A stretch of 41,279 nucleotides of DNA, from NCBI GenBank assembly GCA_902624765.1, contig CACNYO010000008.1, forward strand, positions 1 to 41,279, given 5' to 3'. The notes beneath the pieces are model-generated. The model searched no databases. It had not been told where the DNA came from and worked only from the letters and a program-made list of their open reading frames with translations. The position numbers and the translations under genes are program-made. Below are positions 9,229 to 17,186 of this stretch, piece after piece (the first letter of the stretch is position 1; each line of letters starts with the position of its first letter). The stretch comes from an uncultured SAR86 cluster bacterium. Its GTDB lineage: Bacteria > Pseudomonadota > Gammaproteobacteria > Magnimaribacterales > AG-339-G14.

Positions 9229-9285
9229 CGTTCCTTCGGTTTGATTTTTTACCTACTTCCGTCCTTTCACAAAGGATGAACGATT
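9226..9285 (-). promoter_or_regulatory. glnA-class L-glutamine riboswitch aptamer in the gltB leader
   Basis: Reading the minus strand, the leader folds as a three-way junction with the conserved sequences I know from the glnA glutamine aptamer. P1 pairs CGTTC (9282-9278) with GAACG (9233-9229). P2 is a perfect 6 bp stem TCCTTT/AAAGGA (9276-9262) with a GTG loop. It is followed by the conserved CGGAAGTAGG, and a short P3 pairs GGT with ACC around an A-rich loop. The closing strand reads CCGAAGGAACGCA. The conserved blocks and spacing match the family and it precedes a glutamine-using enzyme. Ligand specificity is inferred from family resemblance. Confidence 0.88.
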
Positions 9286-9335
9286 GATCTTTAGCCCAAG
9301 ATCACAAGGAAGAATTGCTATTTCTTATTAGCTTA

Positions 9336-9365
9336 TTTATACCAAAAAATCATAAAAAAGACCAA
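9336..9365 (-). promoter_or_regulatory. Possible sigma70 promoter for gltBD
   Basis: On the minus strand TTGGTC (9365-9360) and TATAAA (9341-9336) are separated by 18 bases, a loose match to sigma70 boxes. Transcription would begin near 9329, giving a leader of about 135 bases that contains the entire riboswitch. In DNA this AT-rich such boxes can occur by chance. Confidence 0.3.
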
Positions 9366-9380
9366 TTTTTATTCTATGGC

Positions 9381-9400
9381 ATAAAAAATATATTTTTTAT
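9381..9400. repeat. 20-base AT-only perfect palindrome at the aroB stop codon
   Basis: The 20 bases 9381-9400 are a perfect palindrome made only of A and T, overlapping the aroB stop codon. It could fold as a weak hairpin at the end of the aroB message, but it has no G-C pairs. Its use as a terminator is uncertain. Confidence 0.35.
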
Positions 9401-10486
9401 ATTTTTAAGCTATTTAGGATTTTTTCTTCCGGAATATTTTCAACAATTTCAGCTTTTCCGATGCCATCTAAAACAATGAACCTTAGGTTGCTGTTTTTAC
9501 TCTTTTTATCTAACTCCATGGCTTTTAAAATTTTTTGCGGTTCACAATCAGAAGGTAATTCTGTTGGGAGTTTGTATTTTTTATTTATTTTCCTAACTCG
9601 ATCATATTCCTTGATTGTCAATTTATTTAGCAAAAGAGATAATTTTGCTGCACATAACATACCAACTCCAACGGCTTCTCCATGATTTAATCCTTTAAAT
9701 GATTGCACGCTCTCTATGGCATGAGCAAAAGTGTGCCCAAAGTTTAGATGAGCTCTAACTGATTTCTCTTCTTCGTCCTGTTCTACAATTTTTGCTTTTA
9801 TTTTTGAAGATATCTTGATGAGGTTTACCAATTCAATTGAATTTTTTCCAGTTCTAAAGTCTCCCTGAAACTTTTCTAATCTTAATAAAAGTTTTTTATC
9901 GTCAATAAGAGCATGCTTAATTATTTCTGAATATCCAGCAGTTATATGTCTTTTGCTTAATGATTTAAGATAATAAGTATCTACCATTACAGCCAAAGGT
10001 TGCTTAAAAGCCCCGATCATATTTTTAAATTTTTTGCTATTCACTCCTGTTTTACCTCCTATGGAAGCATCTACTTGTGCTAGAAGAGAAGTCGGGATAT
10101 GCATTACATCGATACCTCGAAGATAAACGGAAGCGATAAAGCCAGAGATGTCAGTGGTAATTCCGCCACCAAAAGATACGATTAAAGAGTCTCTTGAAAA
10201 TTTAGAGTCGATTAATTTTTCTAATATTCTTTCAGCGGTTTCTAAAGATTTATTTTTTTCGTTAGCCACGAACTTAAAGGACTCAAATTTACTTGGTTTC
10301 GATTTTTTTATGAAAGTTTGTACCTTTTTTTAAAGATGAGATTGGAAGTTTTGAGTCAAAGATTAGTAAAATTTCTTTTGCATCAGATAGCTTCTTGAGA
10401 GAAAAATTAGTAATGAAATTCTCACCAAAATAAATGTTGTAACTTGAACTGGCTGCTTTTACTTTTAATTGATTAATTTTTTTCAT
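9397..10486 (-). CDS. aroB: 3-Dehydroquinate synthase, split by a +1 frameshift
   Basis: AroB converts DAHP to 3-dehydroquinate in the shikimate pathway. The gene is in two frames. A 65-codon N-terminal piece starts at ATG 10486 (YNIYFGENF, ILLIFDSKL). The C-terminal piece has the NAD and zinc sites: GGGITTDISGF, PTSLLAQVDASIGGKTGVN, GYSEIIKHA and HLNFGHTFAHAIE. Together they span about 363 codons, the normal AroB length. The C-terminal frame is open only after a TAA at the first of two A7 runs (plus-strand T runs 10325-10331 and 10303-10309), and the N-terminal frame ends shortly after the second. Loss of one A in either run would restore a single reading frame. Sequencing error, a real mutation or slippage are all possible. 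The start overlaps the aroK end by 14 bases. Confidence 0.85.
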
Positions 10487-10979
10487 CTAGCTCTTTAATA
10501 ATTTCTGAAAGAATATCTTTGCTCTTATATTTATCCACATTAATTTCAACATTAGAAACTTCTTTGTAAAAATCCATTCTTTGATCATAAAGCTCCTTCA
10601 GTTTATTTAACTTATTTACATTTTTTAAAAGAGGCCTCTTATCTGATTTTGATATTCTTTTGAACTGTCTTTTAACAGAAGCATTTAAAAAAATAACTTT
10701 ATTTTCCTTCAATTTCTTTCGATTTTCTTCATCTGTGACAATTCCTCCGCCAGTTGCAATGACCATATTCAAGCTATTTGGAATGTTATTTAAAAAATCT
10801 TTTTCTTTTTTTCTAAAATATCCCTCACCATCATTTTCAAATATTTCATTAATGGTTTTATTTTCTTTTTTTTCTATTTCTTTATCTGTATCAATGAACT
10901 TTTTATCTAATCTTTTAGCAAGCTTCTTGCCAAGACTTGATTTTCCAGATCCCATTGGGCCAACAAGAAAGATGTTCAT
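10473..10979 (-). CDS. aroK: Shikimate kinase
   Basis: AroK phosphorylates shikimate at the 3-hydroxyl using ATP. At 168 residues it has the family size. The P-loop GPMGSGKSS starts at residue 7. The shikimate-binding acidic motif FIDTDKEIE has D30 and D32, an arginine follows at YFRKKE (R56), and the GGGIV motif lies near 77-81. It precedes aroB with a 14-base overlap, the usual aroK-aroB order. The gene diverges from mrcA across 36 bp. A TATAAT box ends six bases before the ATG, suggesting a leaderless message. Confidence 0.93.
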   Translation of the reverse strand: MNIFLVGPMGSGKSSLGKKLAKRLDKKFIDTDKEIEKKENKTINEIFENDGEGYFRKKEKDFLNNIPNSLNMVIATGGGIVTDEENRKKLKENKVIFLNASVKRQFKRISKSDKRPLLKNVNKLNKLKELYDQRMDFYKEVSNVEINVDKYKSKDILSEIIKELDEKN

Positions 10980-10985
10980 CTGTGC

Positions 10986-10991
10986 ATTATA
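10986..10991 (-). promoter_or_regulatory. -10 box for a probable leaderless aroK transcript
   Basis: The minus strand carries a perfect TATAAT at 10991-10986, separated from the aroK ATG (10979) by six bases. A start at the usual distance would fall on or next to the A of the ATG. No clear -35 box is seen 16-18 bases upstream. There is no Shine-Dalgarno sequence. Confidence 0.45.
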
Positions 10992-11015
10992 TCTATTAGA
11001 ATTATCTTTTAGAAA

Positions 11016-13412
11016 ATGAAAAATTTTTTTAGAACATTATTTAAATCAAAGTTATTTCTAATATCTTTAATCACTATTCTTTTGCCATTTCAAATGGCGC
11101 TGGGTGTTTATATTTATCTTTACCCTGAATTACCTAAAATAAGTGACCTCGATCAAGCAGAATTACAAATCCCTTTAAAAATATTTACAAGCGATGGGAA
11201 GCTTATATCTGAATTTGGGGAAATACATAGAACTAAGATCAGTTTTGATGATATTCCTGAAGGCCTTATTAATGCATATCTTGCAGCAGAAGACGATGAA
11301 TTTTTTTCTCATACAGGCATAGATTTTACAGCTCTTGCTAGAGCTATAAGCGAATTGATAATCACTGGAGAAAAGGGAAGCGGAGGCGGAACTTTGACCA
11401 TGCAAGTTGCTAGAAATTATCTACTTACTCAAGAAAAAACATATAAGAGAAAACTAAAAGAAATTTATACAGCCTTCATGCTTGAAGTTTTCCTAACTAA
11501 AGAAGAAATATTTGAACTCTATGTGAATAAAGTATTTTTGGGTAACAGGGCCTACGGTGTTGTTGCAGCTTCTTCAATTTACTATGGAAAATCCCTTGAA
11601 GATTTGACTATTGCTCAATATGCAATGATTGCTGCTTCAACTCAGCGACCTTCTGAAGTTAATCCGTTGGCGAATAAAAGAAGAGCATTGAATAGAAGAA
11701 ACTGGATTCTTAAACGAATGAAAGATCTTGAATATATTTCAAATAGTGATTATGAAATTAATATTTCTAGACCTCTTACAGCAGATAATTTTGGGATAAA
11801 ACCTGAAGTAGAGGCTGGCCATTTGGCGGAGGAAATCAGAAAATATATGGTCATTAACTACGGAAAAGAGGTATATAAAGATGGATATGCAGTCTATTCA
11901 ACCGTAAATTCAAAACATCAACTTTCTGCAAATAAAGCTCTCAAAAATGGAATAGAAAGCTATGAGAATAGGCACGGATTCAGAAAGCCTCAGAACTATG
12001 AAAATCTGATACCAAATAAGTTTCTTAGTAAGTCAGAAGTTTTTTATCAATTATTTTATCAAGATATAGATTTTTCTGATGAGTATGGAATAGAAAAAGC
12101 AGATGAACATCCCTTTAAGGAGATTGAATCTCTTTATGAATCTCTACCCAAATATAAAGATTTTGTTCCCGCTATACTTCTTTCTGTCGAAGATGCAGCG
12201 GTATTTCTTATCAACTCCAATTTGGAACTTATCAGAATATTTAAGGCAGACTTGATTACAAAGATCAGACCAAAAATAGATGAAAATAGACTAGATAGAG
12301 AAGTGCAGGAATTCTCAGATTTCTTTTCTCCAGGAGATCTTGTTTGGATGAGTCAAAATCAAAATAAAGTTGAATTCTCTCAATATCCAGAGATCCAATC
12401 ATGCATTGTCAGTCTTGATCCTAAGGATGGAAGGATATTGGCCTTGGTTGGAGGATATGATTTTTACTCCAGCAACTATAATCGAGTTTTCCAGGCAAAA
12501 CCTCAACTTGGTTCGAACTTTAAACCTTTTTTATACAGTGCTGCTTTTGAGAATGGATTTAACCCATCTTCTATAATTCTTGATGCTCCAATAGTGTTTG
12601 AAGATGAAAATTTAGAAGATGTTTGGCGCCCAAAAAATTCTTCCGGTAGATTCTATGGACCTACTAGATTAAGAGAAGCATTGGTTCAATCAAGAAATAT
12701 TGTTTCCGTCAGACTTCTGCAAGAATTAGGTATTGATAAAGTAAGAAAACATGTTCAAAAATATGGATTCCAAGAGGATGAAATTCCAAATGACCTATCA
12801 CTGGCTCTAGGTTCTTATAGTTCAACCCCGCTTCAAAATGCAAAAGCATTTTCTATCATTGCTAATGGTGGAAAGTCTATAAATCCTTTTTTCATTGAAA
12901 AAATTATCCTTCCTGATTCAGAGGTTTTAGATTTCTCAAAAACAAAAACTTTAGATTTCAGGACTTCAAGATTATGGAACGGATACAACGAAGAAAATGA
13001 TGAAGAAGAAATAATTGATCCAAGAATTACTTATGTAATAAATGATATTTTGATGGAAGCTGCAGAAAGAGGCACAGCAAGAAATTTAAAAAAATTGTCT
13101 AGAGATGATTTTGCAGGCAAGACTGGAACAACAAATGATGCAGAAAGCACTTGGTTTACTGGTTTTAATCATAATTTTTTAGCAACAGTTTGGTTTGGAT
13201 ACGATCAACCAAAACCATTGGGTGAGAAAGAGTTTGGAAGCACAACTGCTTTACCAATCTGGATGAATTATGTTTCTGAAGTTGAGAAATATATTAATAA
13301 AGGAACGCAACCTAGACCTAAAAACTTATCTGCAGCACGATTGAATAAGAATACTGGAGAAATTGCTAAGCCAGATGAAAAGAATATCTTCTTCGATTTC
13401 CTTATAAATTAA
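11016..13412 (+). CDS. mrcA: Penicillin-binding protein 1A
   Basis: This 798-residue bifunctional class A PBP polymerises glycan strands and cross-links peptides in the periplasm. A signal-anchor helix is visible at about 13-37. The GT51 transglycosylase domain follows, with catalytic E92 in AYLAAEDDEFF and the GGGTLTMQVARN block. The transpeptidase motifs are S500-N-F-K503 (SxxK), S559-R-N561 (SxN) and K702-T-G. It is slightly shorter than E. coli PBP1A (850). Divergence from aroK-aroB matches the common gammaproteobacterial arrangement, but the pilMNOPQ genes that often sit between are missing. The gene converges on slmA one base away. Confidence 0.95.
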   Translation: MKNFFRTLFKSKLFLISLITILLPFQMALGVYIYLYPELPKISDLDQAELQIPLKIFTSDGKLISEFGEIHRTKISFDDIPEGLINAYLAAEDDEFFSHTGIDFTALARAISELIITGEKGSGGGTLTMQVARNYLLTQEKTYKRKLKEIYTAFMLEVFLTKEEIFELYVNKVFLGNRAYGVVAASSIYYGKSLEDLTIAQYAMIAASTQRPSEVNPLANKRRALNRRNWILKRMKDLEYISNSDYEINISRPLTADNFGIKPEVEAGHLAEEIRKYMVINYGKEVYKDGYAVYSTVNSKHQLSANKALKNGIESYENRHGFRKPQNYENLIPNKFLSKSEVFYQLFYQDIDFSDEYGIEKADEHPFKEIESLYESLPKYKDFVPAILLSVEDAAVFLINSNLELIRIFKADLITKIRPKIDENRLDREVQEFSDFFSPGDLVWMSQNQNKVEFSQYPEIQSCIVSLDPKDGRILALVGGYDFYSSNYNRVFQAKPQLGSNFKPFLYSAAFENGFNPSSIILDAPIVFEDENLEDVWRPKNSSGRFYGPTRLREALVQSRNIVSVRLLQELGIDKVRKHVQKYGFQEDEIPNDLSLALGSYSSTPLQNAKAFSIIANGGKSINPFFIEKIILPDSEVLDFSKTKTLDFRTSRLWNGYNEENDEEEIIDPRITYVINDILMEAAERGTARNLKKLSRDDFAGKTGTTNDAESTWFTGFNHNFLATVWFGYDQPKPLGEKEFGSTTALPIWMNYVSEVEKYINKGTQPRPKNLSAARLNKNTGEIAKPDEKNIFFDFLIN

Positions 13413-13413
13413 T

Positions 13414-13998
13414 TCACTTATAAATTGATAGCATTAGTTTTGGTGAATATTCATTCCATTCTTCTACTATCTTTCTTTTAAAATTCGATCTAACGAAGCT
13501 TTGGATCTTTCCTTCCAAAATAGAAATTATTAATCCAGCAGAATCAGTAGGTGTTAAGTGAAATTTTGCCTTAGTTGATTGTTGATAATTTTGAAAAGCT
13601 AGTTTTATTTCTAGCTCAAATCTTTCAAATAAATGATTTACCTTTTCCTCTATCTTCACCTCATCTGTTGAAAGCGCCTCTCTGGTTAAAATTTTACAAA
13701 TACCTTTATTTTTTTCACAAAAGGCTAATATCAGAGTACAAATATTCAATGGAGTTTCTGGGCTGGAAACTTCCTTTTTTATGGATGATATTCTTGGAAA
13801 AATATTTTCTTCACAAAAATCAACTAAACCTTCATATATCTTCCTTTTGCTTGGAAAATGTTTATAGATTGCTGCTTCAGTTATTTCACATCTTTTCGCT
13901 AATTCAGCTGTGGTAATTTTTATCGGTTCTTTACTTTCAAGCATGGAAACTAAAGTCTGCATAATATTAATTTGTCTATTTGTAAGAGTTTCAGTCAT
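13414..13998 (-). CDS. slmA: Nucleoid occlusion factor SlmA (TetR family)
   Basis: This 194-residue TetR-type protein has an N-terminal helix-turn-helix at about 28-52 (ITTAELAKRCEITEAAIYKHFPSK), which closely matches SlmA. The ligand/FtsZ-binding domain shows SlmA-like blocks such as MLESKEPIKITTAELA, LILAFCEKNKGICKILTREAL and HLFERFE. In E. coli SlmA binds specific DNA sites and blocks FtsZ ring assembly over the nucleoid. The gene follows argB with a one-base gap; argB-slmA adjacency is familiar in gammaproteobacteria and supports this over a generic TetR repressor. I saw no obvious SlmA-binding site in this window. Confidence 0.8.
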   Translation of the reverse strand: MTETLTNRQINIMQTLVSMLESKEPIKITTAELAKRCEITEAAIYKHFPSKRKIYEGLVDFCEENIFPRISSIKKEVSSPETPLNICTLILAFCEKNKGICKILTREALSTDEVKIEEKVNHLFERFELEIKLAFQNYQQSTKAKFHLTPTDSAGLIISILEGKIQSFVRSNFKRKIVEEWNEYSPKLMLSIYK

Positions 13999-13999
13999 C

Positions 14000-14851
14000 T
14001 TATTTAGTTATCCAAGTTCCAACGCCTTTATCCGTAAGGATCTCAACTAAAACTGCATGCGGCACTCTACCATCGACAATATGAGCACTTTTTACACCGC
14101 TTTCTAGACTTTTTATAATAGATGAGAGTTTTGGAAGCATTCCCCCTTTTATTGATTTATTAATTTTTTTGGCCTTTTTGATATTCATTTCAGATATTTT
14201 TTTCCCTTTATCAGTTAATACTCCTTTTACATCCGTCATCATAATTATTTTTTCTGCTTTTAATTTTTCAGCAACCTTGCAAGCCACATGATCAGCATTA
14301 ATATTGTAATGCATTCCAAATCTATCCCTACCAATAGGAGCAATTACAGGGATCTTTCCATTAAAAATATTTTTCTTAATTAAATCACCATCAACTTTTG
14401 TAATATCTCCCACAAAACCGAGATCCATCTTTCTTTTAATTTTTTTACAGATAAGAATACTCTCTCTAACGTCATTGAATTTTTTTGTTCTTGCTCCCCA
14501 AGTTTTGATCAGTTCAGCAATATCTTCGTTTACTTCCCTGAGAGTTTTAACAATAATTTTTATTGAATCTTCATCTGTTTTTCTAAGACCATCAATAAAT
14601 ACACTTCTTAAATTATTCTTCTTCAAATTTCTTTCAATTTGAGGTCCACCCCCGTGAACTAGAACAGGAAATATTCCAATTTGCCTCATTAAAGCGATAT
14701 CTCTTGCAAAATTTTGCCTTAATTTATTTTCTTTCATAGCGCTGCCGCCATACTTAATGACCACTATTTTCCCAGAAAATTTTTGTATATAAGGCAGGGC
14801 CTCACTAAGGATCTTTGCTAGTGATTCTGCTGATGTACTATCTTTGATCAT
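14000..14851 (-). CDS. argB: N-acetylglutamate kinase
   Basis: ArgB phosphorylates N-acetyl-L-glutamate, the second step of arginine synthesis. The 283-residue amino acid kinase fold shows KYGGSAM (K33 onward) and HGGGP (66-70) for phosphate binding, plus NADHVACKVAEKL and SIKGGMLPKL near the C-terminus. It has an N-terminal helical extension (about residues 5-25), which in the family goes with hexamer formation and arginine feedback inhibition; that is inference here. The start overlaps the algC stop by one base (TAATG) and the stop is one base from slmA, so algC-argB-slmA looks like one operon. Confidence 0.95.
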   Translation of the reverse strand: MIKDSTSAESLAKILSEALPYIQKFSGKIVVIKYGGSAMKENKLRQNFARDIALMRQIGIFPVLVHGGGPQIERNLKKNNLRSVFIDGLRKTDEDSIKIIVKTLREVNEDIAELIKTWGARTKKFNDVRESILICKKIKRKMDLGFVGDITKVDGDLIKKNIFNGKIPVIAPIGRDRFGMHYNINADHVACKVAEKLKAEKIIMMTDVKGVLTDKGKKISEMNIKKAKKINKSIKGGMLPKLSSIIKSLESGVKSAHIVDGRVPHAVLVEILTDKGVGTWITK

Positions 14852-16230
14852 TAAAAATTTGTTTCGATCGTATTATCCACTTTTGAAAGAGCTTTTTTAA
14901 ATACATTTTTTATATCATCTAAATCTTGAGGTGAATTTCCTTCGAATCTTAAAACCAATTTTGGTGAAGTATTTGATGCCCTAATAAGACCCCAACAAGA
15001 ATCTTTATCTATTCTGATTCCATCTAGGGAGCTAATCTCTCCACTTTCTTTCTCCAGTATTTTTATTAGTTTATTTACTATTGAAAACTTATTTTCATCT
15101 GAAACCGATAAATTTATCTCTGGAGTTGATAAATTTTGAGGTATTTCAGAAAAAATATCTGATGAACTTTTTTCCTTTTCTGACAAAATTTCTAACATCC
15201 TACTTCCAGCATAAATTGCATCATCGAAACCGAACCATCTGTCTTTAAAGAAAATATGCCCACTCATTTCTCCTGCTAAAAGAGCATTCTTTTCAAAAAG
15301 ATTTTTCTTTATGAAGGAGTGACCGGTTTTTGACATGTAAGCTATGCCAGAATTTTCTTCAATGAAATTTTTTAGGACGTTAGAACATTTAACGTCGAAA
15401 ATAATTGTCGCGTTTTTATTTTTTTCTAAAACTTGACCTGCATATATAATCATTTGAATATCCGGATAGATAATTTTCCCTGAGTTATCGACAATTCCAA
15501 CTCTATCTGCATCACCATCCAAGGCTATACCAATATCAGCATTTGATTCTTTTATTTTGTTCTGTAAGTCTTTAAGATTCTTCGGATCGCCAGGATCAGG
15601 GTGATGATTTGGAAAATTTCCATCAACTTCGCTGAAAAGCTCTATAACTTCACAACCAATTTCCTTAAAAGCTTGAGGAGCAATTACCCCTCCAACACCA
15701 TTTCCACAATCAAGGCAAATTTTCATGGGGCTTTTTAATGAGATATTGTTTCCAAGCTCATTAATATAATCATCCAAAATATCTATCTCTTCTAAATTAC
15801 CTTTCTTGATTTCTTTAAAGCGTGCACCTTGAAGTATGTCATTTTTAATATCTTGAATTTCTTCCCCAAAAATCGTTTTACCGCCTAAAATTATTTTAAA
15901 ACCATTATATTCTTTGGGGTTGTGGCTTCCTGTGATCATAACTCCATTCTTTGTATTGAATTTCTCAACGGCAAAGTAAAGTAAAGGTGAGGGTACCATA
16001 CCTACATTTATGACATTTATGTCATTATCTAAGAACGACTTAATCAAGGCAGAGCAAATTCTTTCTCCAGACAATCTTCCATCGCGTGCTACAGCAACTT
16101 GCTTTAAACCTAATTTTTTAATTTTATGACTCAAAGCTGATCCCAACGACACAACAAATTCATCGGTCAGGTCCTCAGATGCAATACCTCTGATATCATA
16201 TGCTCTAAAAATATTTTGATTAATTTTCAT
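14851..16230 (-). CDS. algC: Phosphomannomutase/phosphoglucomutase
   Basis: This alpha-D-phosphohexomutase interconverts mannose or glucose 6- and 1-phosphates, feeding LPS and other surface glycans. I start it at ATG 16230 (MKINQNIFRAYDIRG), giving 459 residues. An in-frame TTG 30 bases upstream would run into ilvE. The phosphoserine loop TGSHNP has S102 as the phosphorylated residue. The metal-binding DGDADR, the sugar-specificity loop GEMSGH and a C-terminal phosphate-binding RASNTSPKLVLRFE are present. The order algC-argB recalls Pseudomonas. Only 17 bp separate its start from that of the divergent ilvE, so each promoter must lie inside the other gene or the mRNAs are leaderless. Confidence 0.88.
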   Translation of the reverse strand: MKINQNIFRAYDIRGIASEDLTDEFVVSLGSALSHKIKKLGLKQVAVARDGRLSGERICSALIKSFLDNDINVINVGMVPSPLLYFAVEKFNTKNGVMITGSHNPKEYNGFKIILGGKTIFGEEIQDIKNDILQGARFKEIKKGNLEEIDILDDYINELGNNISLKSPMKICLDCGNGVGGVIAPQAFKEIGCEVIELFSEVDGNFPNHHPDPGDPKNLKDLQNKIKESNADIGIALDGDADRVGIVDNSGKIIYPDIQMIIYAGQVLEKNKNATIIFDVKCSNVLKNFIEENSGIAYMSKTGHSFIKKNLFEKNALLAGEMSGHIFFKDRWFGFDDAIYAGSRMLEILSEKEKSSSDIFSEIPQNLSTPEINLSVSDENKFSIVNKLIKILEKESGEISSLDGIRIDKDSCWGLIRASNTSPKLVLRFEGNSPQDLDDIKNVFKKALSKVDNTIETNF

Positions 16231-16247
16231 TTGGTTCAAATTTAGAC

Positions 16248-17186
16248 ATGGATACTTCAAAAGGCCTCGATAATATAGATGGCGTTGTATGGTTTGACGG
16301 ACAGTATGTTGACTGGAAGGATGCCAAAGTTCATGTTTTAACTCATACTCTTCATTACGGATTAGGTGTATTTGAAGGTGTTAGGGCTTATTCTACCACG
16401 CAAGGACCAACGATTTTCCGTCTTAAGGACCACACAGATCGCCTTTTCGAATCCGCAGAAACAGTTAAATTAAAAATTCCTTATTCAAAAGACGAACTAA
16501 ATAAAGCTCAAATAGAAGTCGTAAAAAAAAATAAATTAGAGGAAGCTTATATAAGGCCCATGTGTTTTTATGGCTCTGAAGGATTGGGACTCAGGGCTGA
16601 TAATCTTAAAGTTCACTGTATTGTCGCAGCTTGGTACTGGCCAAGCTATCTATCTCCAGAGCTTTATGAGAAAGGAATCAAAGTAAAACTATCTTCCTTT
16701 ACAAGACAAAGAGGAAATAAAGTTTCGAGATCTAAAGTTAACGGGAACTACGTTAATTCTATTGTTGCTCTTAATGAAGCTCTTGAGGCGGGCTTTGATG
16801 AAGCATTGATGTTGGATACAGAAGGAAATGTTGCTGAAGGTTCTGGAGAAAACTTTTTCATGGTGAAAGATGGGAAAATATTGACTCCTGATGTTGAGGC
16901 TTCACTTAACGGAATAACAAGAAAAAGCATCATTGATTTAGCAAAGAGTGAAAAAATTGATGTCATTGAAAGGAAAATCTCTCCGGAGGAGGTTATTCAG
17001 GCAGATGAACTTTTTTTTACAGGAACCGCAGCAGAGGTATTACCAATAACATTTGTTGATAAAAATAAAATATCAGATGGTCAAAGAGGGCCTGTTACCA
17101 AGATTCTTCAATCAAAATACTCTAGGCATGTGAGAGGAGAGAATATTTTATTCCCAGAATGGTTAACTAATATTTCTGATAATTGA
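16248..17186 (+). CDS. ilvE: Branched-chain amino acid aminotransferase
   Basis: IlvE is a class IV PLP aminotransferase that makes leucine, isoleucine and valine from their keto acids using glutamate. The 312-residue protein has HVLTHTLHYGLGVFEGVRAY, the PLP lysine K163 in SRSKVNGNYVNS, EGSGENFF and FFTGTAAEVLPI. No better start than ATG 16248 is available. The stop overlaps the TTG start of the downstream heptosyltransferase by four bases. ilvE next to core-LPS genes is also seen in Pseudomonas, so the link is positional rather than metabolic. Confidence 0.93.
   Translation: MDTSKGLDNIDGVVWFDGQYVDWKDAKVHVLTHTLHYGLGVFEGVRAYSTTQGPTIFRLKDHTDRLFESAETVKLKIPYSKDELNKAQIEVVKKNKLEEAYIRPMCFYGSEGLGLRADNLKVHCIVAAWYWPSYLSPELYEKGIKVKLSSFTRQRGNKVSRSKVNGNYVNSIVALNEALEAGFDEALMLDTEGNVAEGSGENFFMVKDGKILTPDVEASLNGITRKSIIDLAKSEKIDVIERKISPEEVIQADELFFTGTAAEVLPITFVDKNKISDGQRGPVTKILQSKYSRHVRGENILFPEWLTNISDN

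Noticed and set aside
10660-11019. Plus-strand open frame of 119 codons over aroK
   Set aside because: It lies antisense to a clear aroK with all motifs, and its low-complexity, Phe/Ser-rich translation is typical of AT-rich antisense frames.
13575-13916. Plus-strand open frame of 113 codons inside slmA
   Set aside because: Antisense shadow of slmA, without recognisable domain or ribosome site.
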